DNA from: Acanthaster planci
Taxonomy: Eukaryota; Echinodermata; Asteroidea; Valvatida; Acanthasteridae
NCBI RefSeq assembly: GCF_001949145.1
Contig: NW_019091394.1
Coordinates: 545,758-609,757 of the forward strand
Length of the DNA: 64,000 nucleotides
Reading direction: 5' to 3'
Part shown: piece after piece, positions 27,901 to 42,900 of the stretch
Layout of the letters: each line of letters begins with the position of its first letter
Numbering within the stretch: the stretch's first letter is position 1
The notes under the pieces: model-generated
What the model was told of the DNA's origin: nothing
Databases searched by the model: none
The model's input: the letters and a program-made list of their open reading frames with translations, nothing else
Program-made: the position numbers and the translations under genes

Positions 27901-30900
27901 ACGGTCGGGACCTGGACCTGGCTGAGACCATGGAGGACTTCTTCACGGAGCTGCTGCGGCGGATGTTCGTCCTGCTCAACCCCAACTATGAGTACACAGA
28001 CGCCTTCTGGGAGTGCGTGGCTGAGCACACGGCCGAGCTCAAGCCCTTTGGCGATGTGCCCCAGAAGCTAACGCTCCACGTCAAGCGGGCGTTCATTGTG
28101 GCCCGGACATTTGTCCAGGGGCTGTCCGTCGGCCGGGACGTGATCTCCCAAGTGTCAGAGGTGTGTACGGTTGATTTCGCTGTTCCTTTACTTTTGAATC
28201 TTTGCTGCTGCAGTTGAAATTTTCACTTACAGGTACAGAGGGCCAGCAGGAGGAGTTACCATTATTTACTTGCAAAGTGAAAAATTTCAGATGCATCTAA
28301 AGCCACTGAAATTTTCCTTGCCCAGAGTGGGTTCAGTGCCTGTTTTGCTTTGAGGGTTTGCTCCCAGCCATGAGTTTTTTATCCTAAATGTAAAATATGC
28401 ATGCTGTCTTGACAACTTAGTGTGTTACAGTCACATGATTTCAGTCCCAGGCTGTGATTGGTCAAGAGGCCACTCGCAGCGTGGCCCACTTTCTAATACT
28501 CGCCAAACCCGAGGCCAAAAACAAAATTTGTAAAGTTTGTGGCATTTCTTATGCAACACAGCAACTTCCCAGCCGCCTTGCCGCTGCCTGGTACGAGAGT
28601 GCATGGAGGTTGCCCGAAGGCAAACTTACATAAATAAATTTCACAGTTGCGTGTGGTCGCCCCATTCCACCCCGACAAAAGGTCAGGGGGGGAAAAATGA
28701 GGGGAAAAACCCCAGTGGTGGGAAAGTGATGAAATGTTGCATAATGGCCCCCCCCAGCAGGTTGTTCACCGAAATAAATTCTGTAGTTAAATACCGAAGT
28801 ATGCACTTGATGTGACCCGCAGCTTCTCTGTAGGTAAAGGCCAGGGAAGTATATACATGTGGGGGGAAAAAAGAAAAAAACAAGCCATGGAGTCAAATCA
28901 TGGGCATCGCTCTGTCGTTATGACCCTTCGGGCCGTTAATCTTCTGAGCCTGTATATATGAATGCTGCACTGGACGCTTGAGCCCGAATGGATCGGGGAC
29001 CGCATCACGGAGTCACGTTCATCGTTGGCTTGCACCGCTGAGTGATTTGGAATGGAGCGACGCTGCCCTAAACCACCTCTTTCCCTCCCCGCTGCGGATT
29101 GATTCCCCCTACCCCGTGCTCCACAAAATGTTCCTCTGCTCCACTGGGGGGGAGGTGGGGAGGGGTGAATGCACCAGTAGGATGTCCGTGGAGGAATGCC
29201 CAAATGCCCGACTGACTCCCGGTGATGATTGCTTGATTGAGATGCGGACCGGGACCAGTGTATACTGATTGGAAAGGAAAGGTCAATTCATGTGACCCCC
29301 CACTGACGTTCACTCCCTGTGCCCACTGGCAGCAAGTTCTTCTATGATTTGTGAGCTCTGCATGGTCAGTGCAGAGGAGTCCAACGTTGGTGATTGTGCA
29401 GGTCATTTTTTGGGACAAATCCAAGTTCATTTTGACATTGTCCCTCTTAACTTCTGTGGTTTGTGCAGACCTCAGGCTTTCCTCCCATGGCGATCAGACC
29501 AGTTGGGCAAATCTGCCAGATTTTAAAGAGTTAAGGTGGATTTTCAAGGAAACAAATTCATACATTGAGATCTGATAATATAGGCTTTGGCAGCTGGAAA
29601 GTACAGTGATGTATCTCTTGGTTCAGTGATTTTTCCTTGATAGAATTTCCTTGCACTGCTCATTTTAGCAAATGCTTCAGCAAATGTGCGTACGAAATTG
29701 CAATTCCAAATTGCACATGTAAAGTTGAATAGACATCAGAGCTGCCATGCAGTGTGCACATAAGTGACATTTTCACATGACAAGATAGGTGTCACAAAAG
29801 TGAAAGTGCCCTCTGACTGAAGGAATTCTTCTCTTCAAGCGTGCAGCTGTTTGTGAACATCCCCAGTTCAAAGTTAATGACAGTGTGACTGGAGACAGGG
29901 GTTCCCCCTCTTTCCCCGGTGACCGACCAACCAACAGACACTGGAGGGGGGAAAAAAAACCCCAAGATCGGCACGTTGCCGTGAAAACATCATGCAGCAC
30001 TTGTTAGCAGGGTAACACTTGTGTGTATTGATCAGAGCTCTTTGTGTCGACTAGCTTTGCACCCACGTCAGCGACTGGACCCACCCAGAGGATCGATAGA
30101 CGTGACCGGCGCACCGCGAACTCACGTCCACAGGAATGAACAACAAGTGCATGATGGGATAGTGAATAATGACCGCAGTGTCATAAATCAGTAATGGCTT
30201 ACGATATCGATAGTTTCTAATTACGTATCGTATTCCCTCATGGAGATGTACGTTTATATTAAGGTACAAAGACGTGTGCCTCTAGTTCACAGAACCTTTC
30301 CAGTTGTATCATGAAGTCAGTGTCCTCAAGACATGAATTGTCATTTTTTTCAGAGGTGTGATATCTCAGAATTGTCCAGATTTCAGGGTTTTTTTATTTT
30401 TAAAGAAATCAGTTTTTTGGGAGGTTGCACGATTTCAAAATTGTCTCCGTCGTGCACTCTGTACCATAAACCAAGTGCAGGATTGACATTTGTTAAAGTC
30501 CATCTCAGAGACAACTCTAGTTAATTTCTAAATCCACTTGTGGAGGGTTTGGAAAAACAAACAGTCATATCAGAAAATGAACACCGAAATTAGATGGATG
30601 TGTCTACCCATGGCTAGGAAGCCATGTGGTTTTTTAGCATTCACTTCAGTGTACAAATACATGTACATGCAATACCAGTTACACATGTATGTTAGTTGAC
30701 ATGCTGCTATTGCTGTGCATTTCATGCAACATTTTTGTCGTTGAGCCAAATACTCTTAATAGTTAACGCAAGCTTTTGATGAGGCGATATAAAAATTTGC
30801 ATGATTACATACTGGTACCCGCTTTTACACGCAGCCGTCCGTTGGGACAGTGTCATGAAAAATACCCTTGTTTTGTACCAGGATTGTTTACGTAAAGATA

Positions 30901-33900
30901 GTGTGAACCTGAAAATTGCAATTAAGTTGACAAGTCTCAAAAATTGACGACTGTTTCTGGCAGCAGAAAAATGCCTCTCCCAACATTGTATTCCTGCATG
31001 GCGATTTGTAACCATGAAAAGATGAAATTAAACAAAAAAGAAAGGAAAATATTGAAATTGTTCTGAAATCTGCCGTGACATGGAGATCCTAACTTGTTTG
31101 CCTGCGGTTAATGTCAGGGGGGAACATTTATCTATCATACTCCTTGTAATCACAGGGACGACTGTTTACACTGGCAGGGTTCAAGATTGCGGGCAATATT
31201 TGAGTAACGTAAACAAGCCAGACCCCCCCTCCCATTTCTCCGTGTGTTATTGCAACTGCTCTGGCTGTGACTTCTTCACCTGGCGGTGGTCCCGCCAGGA
31301 GCTTGTTGGAAGAATTTTTTTGGGGGGGGAGGGGGTGGTGAAGGAAGAATGAAGTTTCATGTGTACATGTAATCTGCACCTGAAGCACTTTGGCAGGTGT
31401 ACGGTACATGAAGTGGTACGAAATCATGCATACATGTACACATGTTTACACCGTCATGTCAAGGCAGAGTGTGGCAAACTGTAAGATCTCTTAAGTCTTA
31501 TACAAACCGTCCCTTTCACTCTCTCAGGGCAATTTCAGTAGAGGTACAGTAAGTTTGCAGCGAACTGGGACATTGTATGCTAATTTTGTGTTCTCCAAAA
31601 CGTCCCTTGGTAGCCCTAACTCGGCCACTGGCATTCGCTGGAACATTTGTTTCGGTTGGATTCTACTGATCTGTTTTTTTTTTTAATCTCTTTGATTCTA
31701 CCTGTTTGTTGGATGAGTTGGCTTCTCATCTGCAGGTTCAGAAGGGGGCAGATTGGAAACCTGTACATGTAGCCTACCTCAGGGTTTAGGAACATTAAAA
31801 TAAACCGAAAATCATCAAGCTTTCCTCATGGCTTTTGAGTCAAAAGCTTCTGCTCTTGAGATTAAACTGATTTCAGTTAAAAAAAAAAAAAATTATTGAT
31901 CTACAGAAACAAGTAATGATGTCACTGAGCACATTTTCCAGTTGCCGGTATGCAGGGCTTGAGCAAAGCATTTCTGTCTTATAACTTGACACAGGGCTCG
32001 CTCCCTTATTGAAACACTCTTAACAACAGCATCATTTATCATTTTGAGGAAATCATGTCAGAACACAAGTTGTTCAAAGTTCAGCGATCATAAAAATGGA
32101 CTTGAACATGTGACACAGCCTTGCACTTCATCCTACATGTACTGTTCCGTGTGCGTGAGCTTTCGCTGAGTTTGCCACGTAAAAAGCCTCGAGTGATTTC
32201 ACATTATAATGTCGGGCAGGCTCACAATCACAGCCAGACTGGCCGGCTCTTGAGATGCTTTCTCACAAACCTAAACAGATGCTGGACATCAAACGGCAGC
32301 GATCCCGACCGACTTGGCCAGGGAAGATGCCGACAGAGCCGATCGCCATGGCAATGACCCCTCGTTGACCTCAGTGGCTGCAAGACAGCCTATTCCTGTC
32401 TTTGGGAAGGAGTATTGTGCTCAATAAAGGTGGATTATGAGTTGATGGGAAAACTGGCGCTGCTCTGGAATTTAATCTCTCTCGAGGCAGCTTTTCCTTC
32501 AAAGCATAAACAAGAGGCAAATTTTTACCTGTTCAAATTGGACACTTTGTACATGAGCAGAAAATAAGACGGCAGCAGTTGAAGACAGCAGCCTCGTATT
32601 TCACGATGCTTGGGCAGTCTCCATGTGTGCATAATTTTGGTTTATTCCGACGTCTAATTTGGAAAAAGAACCCTGTCCCAAGTGTTTCAGTTGTCTGTAT
32701 CGTTCTGCCTGAAGAAGTGAAGTGTTCCTGTCAGCATATATGCTGGCTCATCAAGCCTCGTCTATTACCCAGTGTCGGTCCATTGCTCCTCTTCTCATGC
32801 CGTGTTTAACCGCTTTATGCGGATTGACGTTAAACTTTCTTGTGACCGGCCATCGAAACAGTCGCTGCACTGTCAGCTTGCATGGAAATCCTGAAAAAGT
32901 GAAATGTGGGGGTTTTCTGTAGCAGGGTGCGTTTTATTGGTGATCTGGTAACCATCTTCTTCAGCACCAGTTTGAAGGGTAATAGGTTGAAAGATTGTAC
33001 TGGAGGCAGTCAATTTACATGTAAACTTGGAAATTCAACAAAATGGGGAATTTATATTTTAGTGTGAGTGACGAGGAGATGAGAATTCACTGTGAATGTT
33101 CTGTCCCCCTGTCTCCTTGCATAACTTGCCCTGGTATTTCTGCATACTGTTGTCATAGTCGGCAGACACAGTAAAACACCAAGACTCGGCTACCTCCCCC
33201 CAGGGGATGGGAACTAAACTAATGAGGAATCAACAACAGCAGCAGTTGCCACCCCCAGAGGATGTGTTCTAGGGGGAAATGTGCGGGGGAAGCAGGAGAG
33301 TGAAAGCGAGAGAGCGCAGCAAAGGATGTGCAATGAGGCGGGAACCGGCTAATTGTTTTGATAACAGCTCATCCATTAGTGGGAGATGAGGACTGAGACG
33401 CCTGCAAGGAGATATGGAGGTGATGACACTGATGTCTGTTTTTGAAGGAGGAGGGATCATCTGTGATTACCCACAGCCTGGCCAAAGTTCCTCAACGAGA
33501 CAGAATTTACTGTCTATTGGATTTTAAACTCATAAAAGAAACGGGAAGAAATTGGTTACTGTCATTCCAAAGGATGTCATATTTGATGGGTTCTTGCCCT
33601 AGTACATACTGTTGGTGTTTATTCTGGCCTATGACTTGTTACATATTGTCTTCCTCCGGGGGGTAAACTGTTACAGTGAATCAAGTCTGTACTCCAAGAG
33701 TGCATACAAAATGAAGTGTATTGAAGGTCAGGTGGGATAATTAGCACGTGCTTGTGAGATTGCTGAGTGCCAACTCCTGCACTGAACTGGTATGATCAGG
33801 TGACATGAGGTGTTTTTATCCCAGATGACCTTGCCTCTTTGAAATCATGAACTGGCCTATTTCTACATGTACCAAGTGAGGGCATTCTCCCACGCACTGG

Positions 33901-36900
33901 TCATGCTGCCCTCATGCGATCCTTGTTGAATTAGTGGTGTGCTGCTCATGCGACAGTGTAGTCCCCCCCATCTGGTTTGAATCTGGCTGCAAACATTATT
34001 GCCACGTTCACCCCCAAGACTGAATTTGATGGGGGCAAAGGGTTTGAATGTGCCATCAGATGTCCTCACCTGGTTCTTATCACCTGGCCGAAAACGGCAT
34101 CCTCGTTAGCTTTTGAAGGAGTCCCAGTAGAGCATCTTACGTACTTTTAGCGCTGGAAGAGGCTCTCAGTTGAAGCCGTCAGTAGAGAGAGCATCATCCG
34201 GAAACAAACTTTCCCACGATGTTATTGTACAGTAGCCACCAGTCCCCTGAGCAAGCACTGTTAATGTTCTAACGTGAGCAGGATCTCGTCTCGCATCATT
34301 CCCGGTTTCCTCAAAGGAAAAAAAATAAAGTTGAAGCGTCATCTATGCATGGATGTCTTCATCCCTCCCGCCCTGCCGGAACTCGTGCGGAAAAGTGTGA
34401 AGGCGTTGAGACATTATTGCCTAATGGTGGGGAAGGAAGAGCCGGCTCATTATCTGTGGGGGAGATGGGGCATGATGGTAGCATGGACAAGGGGGGCTTG
34501 TCAACACGTACGAGCAAGGACCACAAGGCGATGCTGATGGGAACATGAGGAGGTTGACTGTGGCGTATCACGCTGGGCGAGAGGAAAGTGACAGGTAGAC
34601 AAACAGACAGTGCCTCAATGAGCCTGTGTGAATGTTCAGCCGGTACCCAAGGGTACATCCTACTGATATCGGACACCTTTAGATCCTGCTTCCAGGACAT
34701 GGTAGTGCAGCAGCCTGTGCTAAAAAGCCACGTCTGGGACTACCAAGGCTACAAAGGCTGGAAACAGCACACATGCCGGTAGAAGCCAGCACATAGCGGC
34801 TTCCTTCACTTCCATAGACTTGTGTGTTATTTGCAGCCACACCGGTAGATTGATCCTAGATGTCCGTACATGTAGGACCTGAAGCCTAAGGGCGTGCTCA
34901 GTAGTATGTGTCTTTCCTGTTAACACTAAATGGCCTGTTCCAGCATAATGTACATGTGTATGTTTGTGTATTGAAGTTTACAGATGCCTTGAATGAGGCC
35001 CAGTTGTGTGCAGAGTGGGCGCTGTCTTAACATGTTATATTAAAAAGATTCTGCCCTTGGTGCTCTGTGTCTCTGGTTATCCTTGCTATGATTTGATCTG
35101 TCAAATCCCATCACAACATCTAATTCACTTGTGTAGAATGCTTGAGCGGGTGGTTTAAATCAATTTCTGCCCAGTCAAACCTCAACTGCTTCTTTTTCCA
35201 AAACATCAACATTTTCTCCTATCTTTGTTTTTCATTTTCAGTTATGATCCCAAGTTGTACTCGACTTCCAAGTCGGCACAAGGTAACATGTAACTCAAGA
35301 AAACTAAAATCACACCATGTGCTCTTTTCTCTTACGATTTCCCAGGTAACGCCGTCAGCGGAGTGCCAGAAGTCCCTGATGAGGATGTCCTATTGCCCCC
35401 ACTGTCGGGGCCTCCCCGACACCAAGCCGTGCTACAACCTGTGCCTGAACACGTTGAAGGGCTGCCTGGCCGAGCAGGCGGAGCTGGATGCCGCCTGGAA
35501 CAATTACATAGGTATGTCTGCATTTGTAGATCAGTGGAAAGGAGAAACGAGGGTATGGGCTTTGTGGGAAGGGAGGGAGGGAGGCTGGCTTGCCTTTTCC
35601 TGGAAATGAATTTGACAGATAAATGGGAGGAGGGAAAGAAAAGCTAGAGGAATGGAAAGAATGGAGGAACAGGGATTTTAATCATCAGTGTGTTTGTAAA
35701 TATATGTACCCGATACCTTGGAATTGGCTGGTTTCTACCATGAATGGTTTGTCATTTTACTGCTAGTGAGTACTTTGCCCCCCCCCCCGAAAAAAAAAAC
35801 AGGTGGTGCCAGTGGATTGGGGCTATTTTAAGAATTGTTGACAACAGTGAGGGATCGGTTGTCAGGACTTCATGGATGAATTTTTTCTTAAACAGACAAT
35901 TCTTGATTTTTGAGGGACAGAAATGGAACAGAGATTGGGCATATTTGCTGGGATGGAAAACTTGTGGGATGTTCCGACAGGTCATGCCTGGCCAAGTTCC
36001 TTGGACCTCCCCAGAGGAGAGTAGTGACTGCATTGGTTTGGGGGGTGTGCAGTTAGGGTTTTAATGGCACCCTGTGTACCACTTTCAGGTGGGCCTGTGT
36101 CGTGTAACGTGATCCCCCTGCATCACAGCCAACAACCAATCCAGGTTCCCAACATGTTGGGCCTTAACACAGTGTGGAATGTTCCCGGGATCCTGTCAAC
36201 TTTGTCACAACATTATTGAAAGAAATGTGACCCCGGGACCTGGCAGCCTTCCCCTTGTTAGCAGTTTTTATTGGCCATAATTCAATATTGTGTACCCAGC
36301 TTTTGATCGGCGCCCTCTGACCCATTATCAAAACCTGCCAACTTGTGCCAAAAAATGTGTTTTTGCCGCCGCATCAAATGCTGTTGTTCATCTTCAGTGT
36401 CTATTTTACTTTCTCTTGGCGGCCAACCAAAAAAAAAACAACTTCATCACATTGGGTTGTTTTTTTTTTTAATTTCCAAATCATATGTAGCTTTCTTACT
36501 TTCTCATCTTCTAAATGTCTGAGTTTCTCTTCTTTCTCTTCAAAACAAAATAGTCTGTTTCCAACAAAAAGGGTCTGTATGCTTTGGGCTTTTTGTTGAT
36601 CTGCTTTAAGAGGAACGCAAGTCAAATCTAGGGATCTCTGCTTACCAGGGTAGGGATATTTTACCCTGCCTTGACTCAGGTCTTGTACACCAGAAAAGTA
36701 GAGTGGTACGGCAGTAGGCCTCTTGAATTTCCGTTAGCAGAAGATTGTTTTTTCTTTTGTGAGGATTACTGAATCTCCCTTTCTTGAGGATTTCAAATTT
36801 TTTTTGAGAAGCCTTTTAACCAGTCCTGACACATGCAGGAAAAGTGAAAACAAGGGGCTTGTAAATCTCTCTAATTTAGACCTGGGGGAAAAAAACAACC

Positions 36901-39900
36901 GAAGCCAAAACCCACCTGGGATTTGAAGGAGGGCAGCAGAGAAACCGGAAGCAGCCATTCCTGCCTGACAGACAGGATTTCCACCCCACAAAAAGACTAT
37001 TAAATCATTTCTCAAGGAGCAGCCCCTGAAAAGCAGGCCTGAATGGTTGGCCATGGTGCGGAATGGGTGGGAAATAAAAAATCTGCTGGGTGGCGAGGAT
37101 ATGTTGTGATCGATATCAATATCGATGAATCAGTTGGATGCACATGTGTGAGAAAAAGGGGTCTTTTGGCTCAGCAGATGCGGAATCAATCTGGAAGGGG
37201 TGAAGCTGTGGGAGGCTGTGAGGGGTTGTGGCAAAAGGCGTCAGTCACATATGGTGTATATGCACGAACGTTTGCGCTCAACCACTTTCTTTTTTTCACT
37301 GGCCTGTGAATAAGTTGGCCATGTTTTTGAGGATCTTGAATGAAGGAGGTGTTTGGCAACATTGTCTAAGACTTAGATTTTTTTAACCCATGTAAAATTT
37401 ACCTAGTACAGTGGAACTTGATAATCATGAGATTGTAAAAAGGGAAAACAATCTGGGTGTATTTGTCATTTTGCTGATTATGTTTTTCAACTTTGCATTG
37501 TCAAGTTACATTTAATGCCTCCAGTACCACATTGCCATTGGCATAAATTGATATCCCAATAGGAAGCACTCAGCACTGTATCCCCCCCCTCCCAAATGCT
37601 CTGTACATGACATATCAGTGCTAGCAAAATTGCCTGTAGCTCCTTTAGCCTTGGAGAGCAATGTGCTGTTGGGGCCAGTGCAATTATCATTTGACACAGC
37701 ACAATTTAGCCGGAATCCAAGACAGCCCACAGCACTTTACCTTGGCAATTTATTGATATGACCTTTCACCTCAGTCTTATATTTCTAATCCATGCAATTG
37801 TGTGGGGTCAGGCCGGGGTTTGCGCAGAGGAAACAAAAGAGAAACCCAGAGGAGGCAGGCCTAGATTTGCCTCCAGTCAAATGTTTTGATTTGTCGTCGG
37901 AGGTTAATTTGACATTGAAGAGTTGGTTAATCAGAAGGTCCGTCAAATAAAAGCCAGCCATGTCACAAATAGTTTGTCGCAGCTGCAGTGCGTCAAATAG
38001 TAAATAATGGAGAGTGTTGAAAGAAAGTAGATAATGCATCCAGTTTTCAAAGTGGGCCATGAATCTTTCTATATGTTAATCAATAATCTATACACATGTT
38101 TTTTTATGGAGAGTGAGTAGTGTTTGGATCTGTCTGTCTTTCACGAGTTGCTGTATTTTGTATAGTTATGGTTAAATGTCTCCTGTTTAATGTGTGTACT
38201 GGGATATTTTTCTATTCTAGATGCCATATTGGCACTGGTAGACCGTCTGGAGGGACCAGTGAACATCGAGTTTGTCATGGAGCCCATTGACATCCGAATC
38301 TCAGAGGCCATCATGAACATGCAAGAAAATGCCATCACAGTCACAACCAAGGTTTGGAATAAAAACTTTTTTTCTCTCAGTGCTCCCGTCCTCTTTCCCC
38401 CCTCCCCCCCAAAAAAGAAAATTTACCTCCACCTTTTCATGTAGCCATGGCTTTCTACCTCCAGTCAGTCACCACTTGGTCAACCTAAGGCCTACCAAAA
38501 CCTCCCTTAATCTCAAAACAAACGGACGTTACATGTACCTGTATGTGTTTGACACGTTCTTTTCTCAAAATGAAAATCCCTTTAAATCTAATGGATACTG
38601 ACTAAAGTTTGGTAAATGATGACACCCCTGCTTTCCCTTTCCCAGCTCCATCCATTATCCTACAAACTTGCCTCTCAGCTTAAACGTGACCCCACAAACT
38701 TCCAAACCCCCCCCCATTGTTATCCCAGACTGCCTAACTAATCCCTCCCAAACCACCCAGTACATGCCGCTGTTCCTCCCTGTGGCTTTCCCCTCGATAA
38801 CCTCGCTCTGCAGGCACCCAGACCATCTTTTTCTACCTTCTTCCTGGCCAGAGACGCAGTCCTCTGGAATTCCGGTGAAATCGAGCTCTCTCACCCCTGA
38901 CCGCTGGGCAAGGCTGGGTTTCTCAGATGTGGGTTTGCCTGTGTAGCCTGTCGCCCCTACCCCCCCACCACCACCAGCCACTGCTCACCCCCTCAGTGTT
39001 TTGTCTGCCAGGTCCTTGGTTGTACCCTAAACCCTGCCACAACTCTGCCCCGGGGTTATTTTGAGTACAAGCAAAGGCAACATTGGGCCCACAAGCCCCT
39101 CAGTATACACGGGAGATTTGAACAGCTGGGACAGCGATAAGAGAGGGGAAAAATAAAGCGGATTGTTAAAAGGTGTCTGGTTTTCCCTAATGGAAAAGGG
39201 AAACTTCTCAGGAAATGTTGCAAAATTGCGAAATACTGTTACTCAGAGGCTGGCATACATGTACGTTTCAAAACAATGGTTTGGAATGAATAAACAATGT
39301 GTATTATTAGATTACTCCTTAGGGTGTTTCTGGTGTTTTCATAACAAGATCATGAGTGAAGTTCCTCTTTCTTTATTTTAAAAGAAAAAAAAGGTGAAGA
39401 ATTCACGTCTCTAAGTTTTGCATAAAGCAGCGCACTTTCAATTTCCAGTTGCCCTTTTTGCAACCTTTTTTCCTTGATGAAATCAGAAATCATGCACATT
39501 GACAAGTGCATATTGAAAAGAACTGTTTTTTTTTACCACTCCATATGAAGGCCTAGTGTGACCACAAGCCCTGTGTTACTTCAGACCCGCCCATGAGCAC
39601 CAGACCCCCAAATTGTCTGAGGCGATTGTGTACATTTCACACATGTAACCACTGTTTGTTCCCTTCTGTCTTCAGTCCTGAATGGGCCCAATTTATTTGG
39701 CAATTGCATGGCTATTAAAAGTGATGATTCACCCGGTTCAGGTTTCATTACGCCCTACTGGTACATCATAAAAGGCATATTTGGTGTTCCATGTCGAGAT
39801 CCCGGGACCCCGCAATCCGGTGCTTGGTTACAATTGGCCGGAACTCCTCCATGTCTGAAGGAATGTGCAGTGCTTTCCCAGTGCTGCTAATTTCTAGTGG

Positions 39901-42900
39901 CTCATTGTCTGCAGTGTTAGAGGCACTTTGAACGGGGATCCCTGTTTTTTTTGGGGGGGGGGAATCGTTTCACTTTTCAGTTGGGCAAGGTGCTGCAACG
40001 GGGTAACTTGAGTGTGCGTCAGTCTATTGAATGAAGACCGAGTCAAGTATAGTTAGGGCACTTTTTTTTTGGTGAAAACGGTCGCAGCCAAATTCTAACC
40101 GTACCACGAGATAAAGATTGCATATGTCATGCCATAATGGCAGCTGTAGTGCAGTTTTATTACGCGTATGGTGCCAGTACATCAGACTCATCTCCCCCAG
40201 CCCCCACTGCCATTTCTCAGGACCTGCGTTGACTTCAAGTTCAGAGTGACCTACGCGGATGAGTAAAAAATATTTGAATTAAGATAACAGTGCAGTCAAA
40301 TGAACCCAACCACTTGTATGTCACCAGAAAGGCACATAAACATTGGGAAAGTTCCCTTCCTATTTTCATTTTTTATTGCCCATGGAACGAGTGGTCATAA
40401 TTCATACCATATCCTGCTCACTGTGTGTGCCGGTCCTTGAGACTGGCTGGGGTCAGCTTTTGATTTGGACCCATTGGAGTAGGCAGGTAGTTGTTATTTT
40501 CTGTGCGGACTGTACCTGCCAGGAATGCATGGAATGCACCTTAGGTGTCAGGAATAGTGGCCCTGGACTGCGTGCTTTTCCACTGACTGATCGTCGGGGC
40601 CGGGGAACAGGCTAAGCGTCCCAGTAGCTCAGGCTCACTCTTGCGCAGAGATCAGCAAGAAAGGGAAGGCAGACAGAGAAAGGGGGAAAAAAAGGATATG
40701 TATCGAAATGCTGAAACTGGAAGGAAAAAGAGCATGTTTTGAGGTTCAGGAATTTTTGGTCAGTCTCTCAGTCTCCTGGGGGTACGTGATGTGGGACCAT
40801 CTACTCTGCATCTTTGGGTTATTTCCCTTGGTGAAGCAACACAAGGTAGGGAAATATTTTCCACAGTGGGCAAGGATTGTTTTTCAGAGAAAATTGCAGG
40901 ATTAAAGGCAATGTAATATGATCTGCTCTGAAAATTGAACATTTGGTTGCTGTAGAGAAAATCAAACGGCAAAATATCGGTGTGTACTTTGAGCTGAGTA
41001 GGCAGTGGCCTAGTTTCCATCAACATTTGTAGTTTGCAAGGAAGATACTTCTGCCTGTATAAATTGTCCTTTTTGGGGGGAAAAGCATTACTGATGCATT
41101 GCTTATTCAAAGAGTGTAGGATTTTTTTTCCAAACCTACGCAGCCAAGAATTCTTTAAGTTAGCCCACATTTGGCTTGCTTTTTAACTATTTCTGAGAAT
41201 TTGTAACTTTTTTTTGAAAGTGTCTTGCAGACCAATTGGCATGAAAACTTACAGTATTCACCATATGGTTGCTGTTCATTATCCTTCATGTTTACCATCC
41301 CAGATCCTACAAAATCATTGGGAGATTTTGGAATATTTTGTAAGGTTCAGAGGAGCTTGGACCCGAGCAGTTTGGCAGGGATCATGAAAGTTAAACAAAT
41401 ATTTTTGCATGGTGCTACCGCAAACCTTTACTTTACTTGCCACCTACACCATGAAATACTTCAAAGCTCATTAGAAAGTGCAGTGATGGCTTTTGGAACA
41501 TTCAAAAAGTTCCCTGCAGAGTTCCAGCCATGAGCTGGGTTGACTGCCATCCTTGAAGTTGAGAATCCTGGAGGGAAATGATTGGTCTTACAACAGATTA
41601 GGGTTGTTTAGGCAGGGCTTAAACTATTTCAGGGACACTTTTTTCTCCCAACTGGCCTTTCCTGGGAATTAGGGAAATATAGGACTACTTTGACTTGAAG
41701 GACATTGAGGTTTCAAGAGCTGTGGAGGCTAGACACCGCAGGGCATTCAAGTCCCCTAATTTGACAAATTAACATTAGACCACAGGAGAATGACCTGAGG
41801 TCACCGCCCCGGCTATGACCCAGTTAGGTCACTAGTAGGTCAAGAATGCGCCTTTGACTCCCCAGAGGGAGGGGAAGGCTGTGGTCCTGCAGACACGGTG
41901 GAAAGTTTTCACTGCCTCTTCTGGGCTGTCTGTGGCAAACAAAGCAGGGGGCGGTTGCTTGGAGAGCGGAATGCCCCATCCTGTAAACATGCTGGGGTTT
42001 GGAAGGTGCTGATTATTTTGGAGGTGGGGGGAGGAGTCGACTAGTTGGATTGTGGGACATTGTTTTGGCAGTCCACTTGAGATGGAATTGGGGTTACTGT
42101 TTCCTCCAACTGGGTTAGGGACAATGAATCGGTTGAATTCCTGAGGTCTTTTTTTTTTCTTCAGATGGTCGACCGGTGCAGTGGAGGTTCAGTGTAGTGC
42201 CGGATTGTATCTTTCCAGAGTTGAAGGATTTATTCCCCCGTTTGACAGATTGGTTTCCTGTCTCTGTGGCCCCTCCAGCAGAACTGTTTAGATACCCAGT
42301 GGAACTTGTTACCTTTGGATAGTGCAAAAATGGACTTTGGGTGTAGGGTGTCACCTACTCCCACAAGGAGGGTCGGAAATATGGAGGAAGGAATAAATGA
42401 CAAGCAGGCTGTTGGTATTCCAGAAGATTTACAACCACCCCATCTGGCTCAGTGGAGAGGAGTGTTTTGGGAAAAAGTAATCTGTGGTATTGTTAAACAT
42501 GCGAGAGAGGTATTTCTACTGCTTGGCACGTAGGTTTATAGGTGGGATCATTTTGAAATAAACTCAGGGTCACCAAACATTTCTTTGAGTGAAAAAAGCA
42601 TACAATGTAAACAGAATTAGAGTTTGATTTTGCTTTAAAGTTTGGACTGTATTTTTATAAGGGTATGCAAGCCCCAAACAAATGGTACGCGTAAGAGCAT
42701 AAATCATGGGCAGGAAAACATTCATGTAACAAATGAAAACATGACTGTCAGGGCTTACTCCTCTGGTGGAAGAAAAAAATGTAATCATTCATGCTACCCA
42801 CAGTAATTATAAATTCAATAGTTTGCCTGGCTTTGTGCCCTTGAGCGATAATTCTTACCAGTGCTGCCCCATCAATGAGGCAGATGAGTCATCAACTGCT

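Noticed and set aside
40760-41170. 136-codon minus-strand frame in glypican intron 5
   Set aside because: Low similarity to anything known, no flanking splice or promoter context, AT-rich composition of the surrounding intron.
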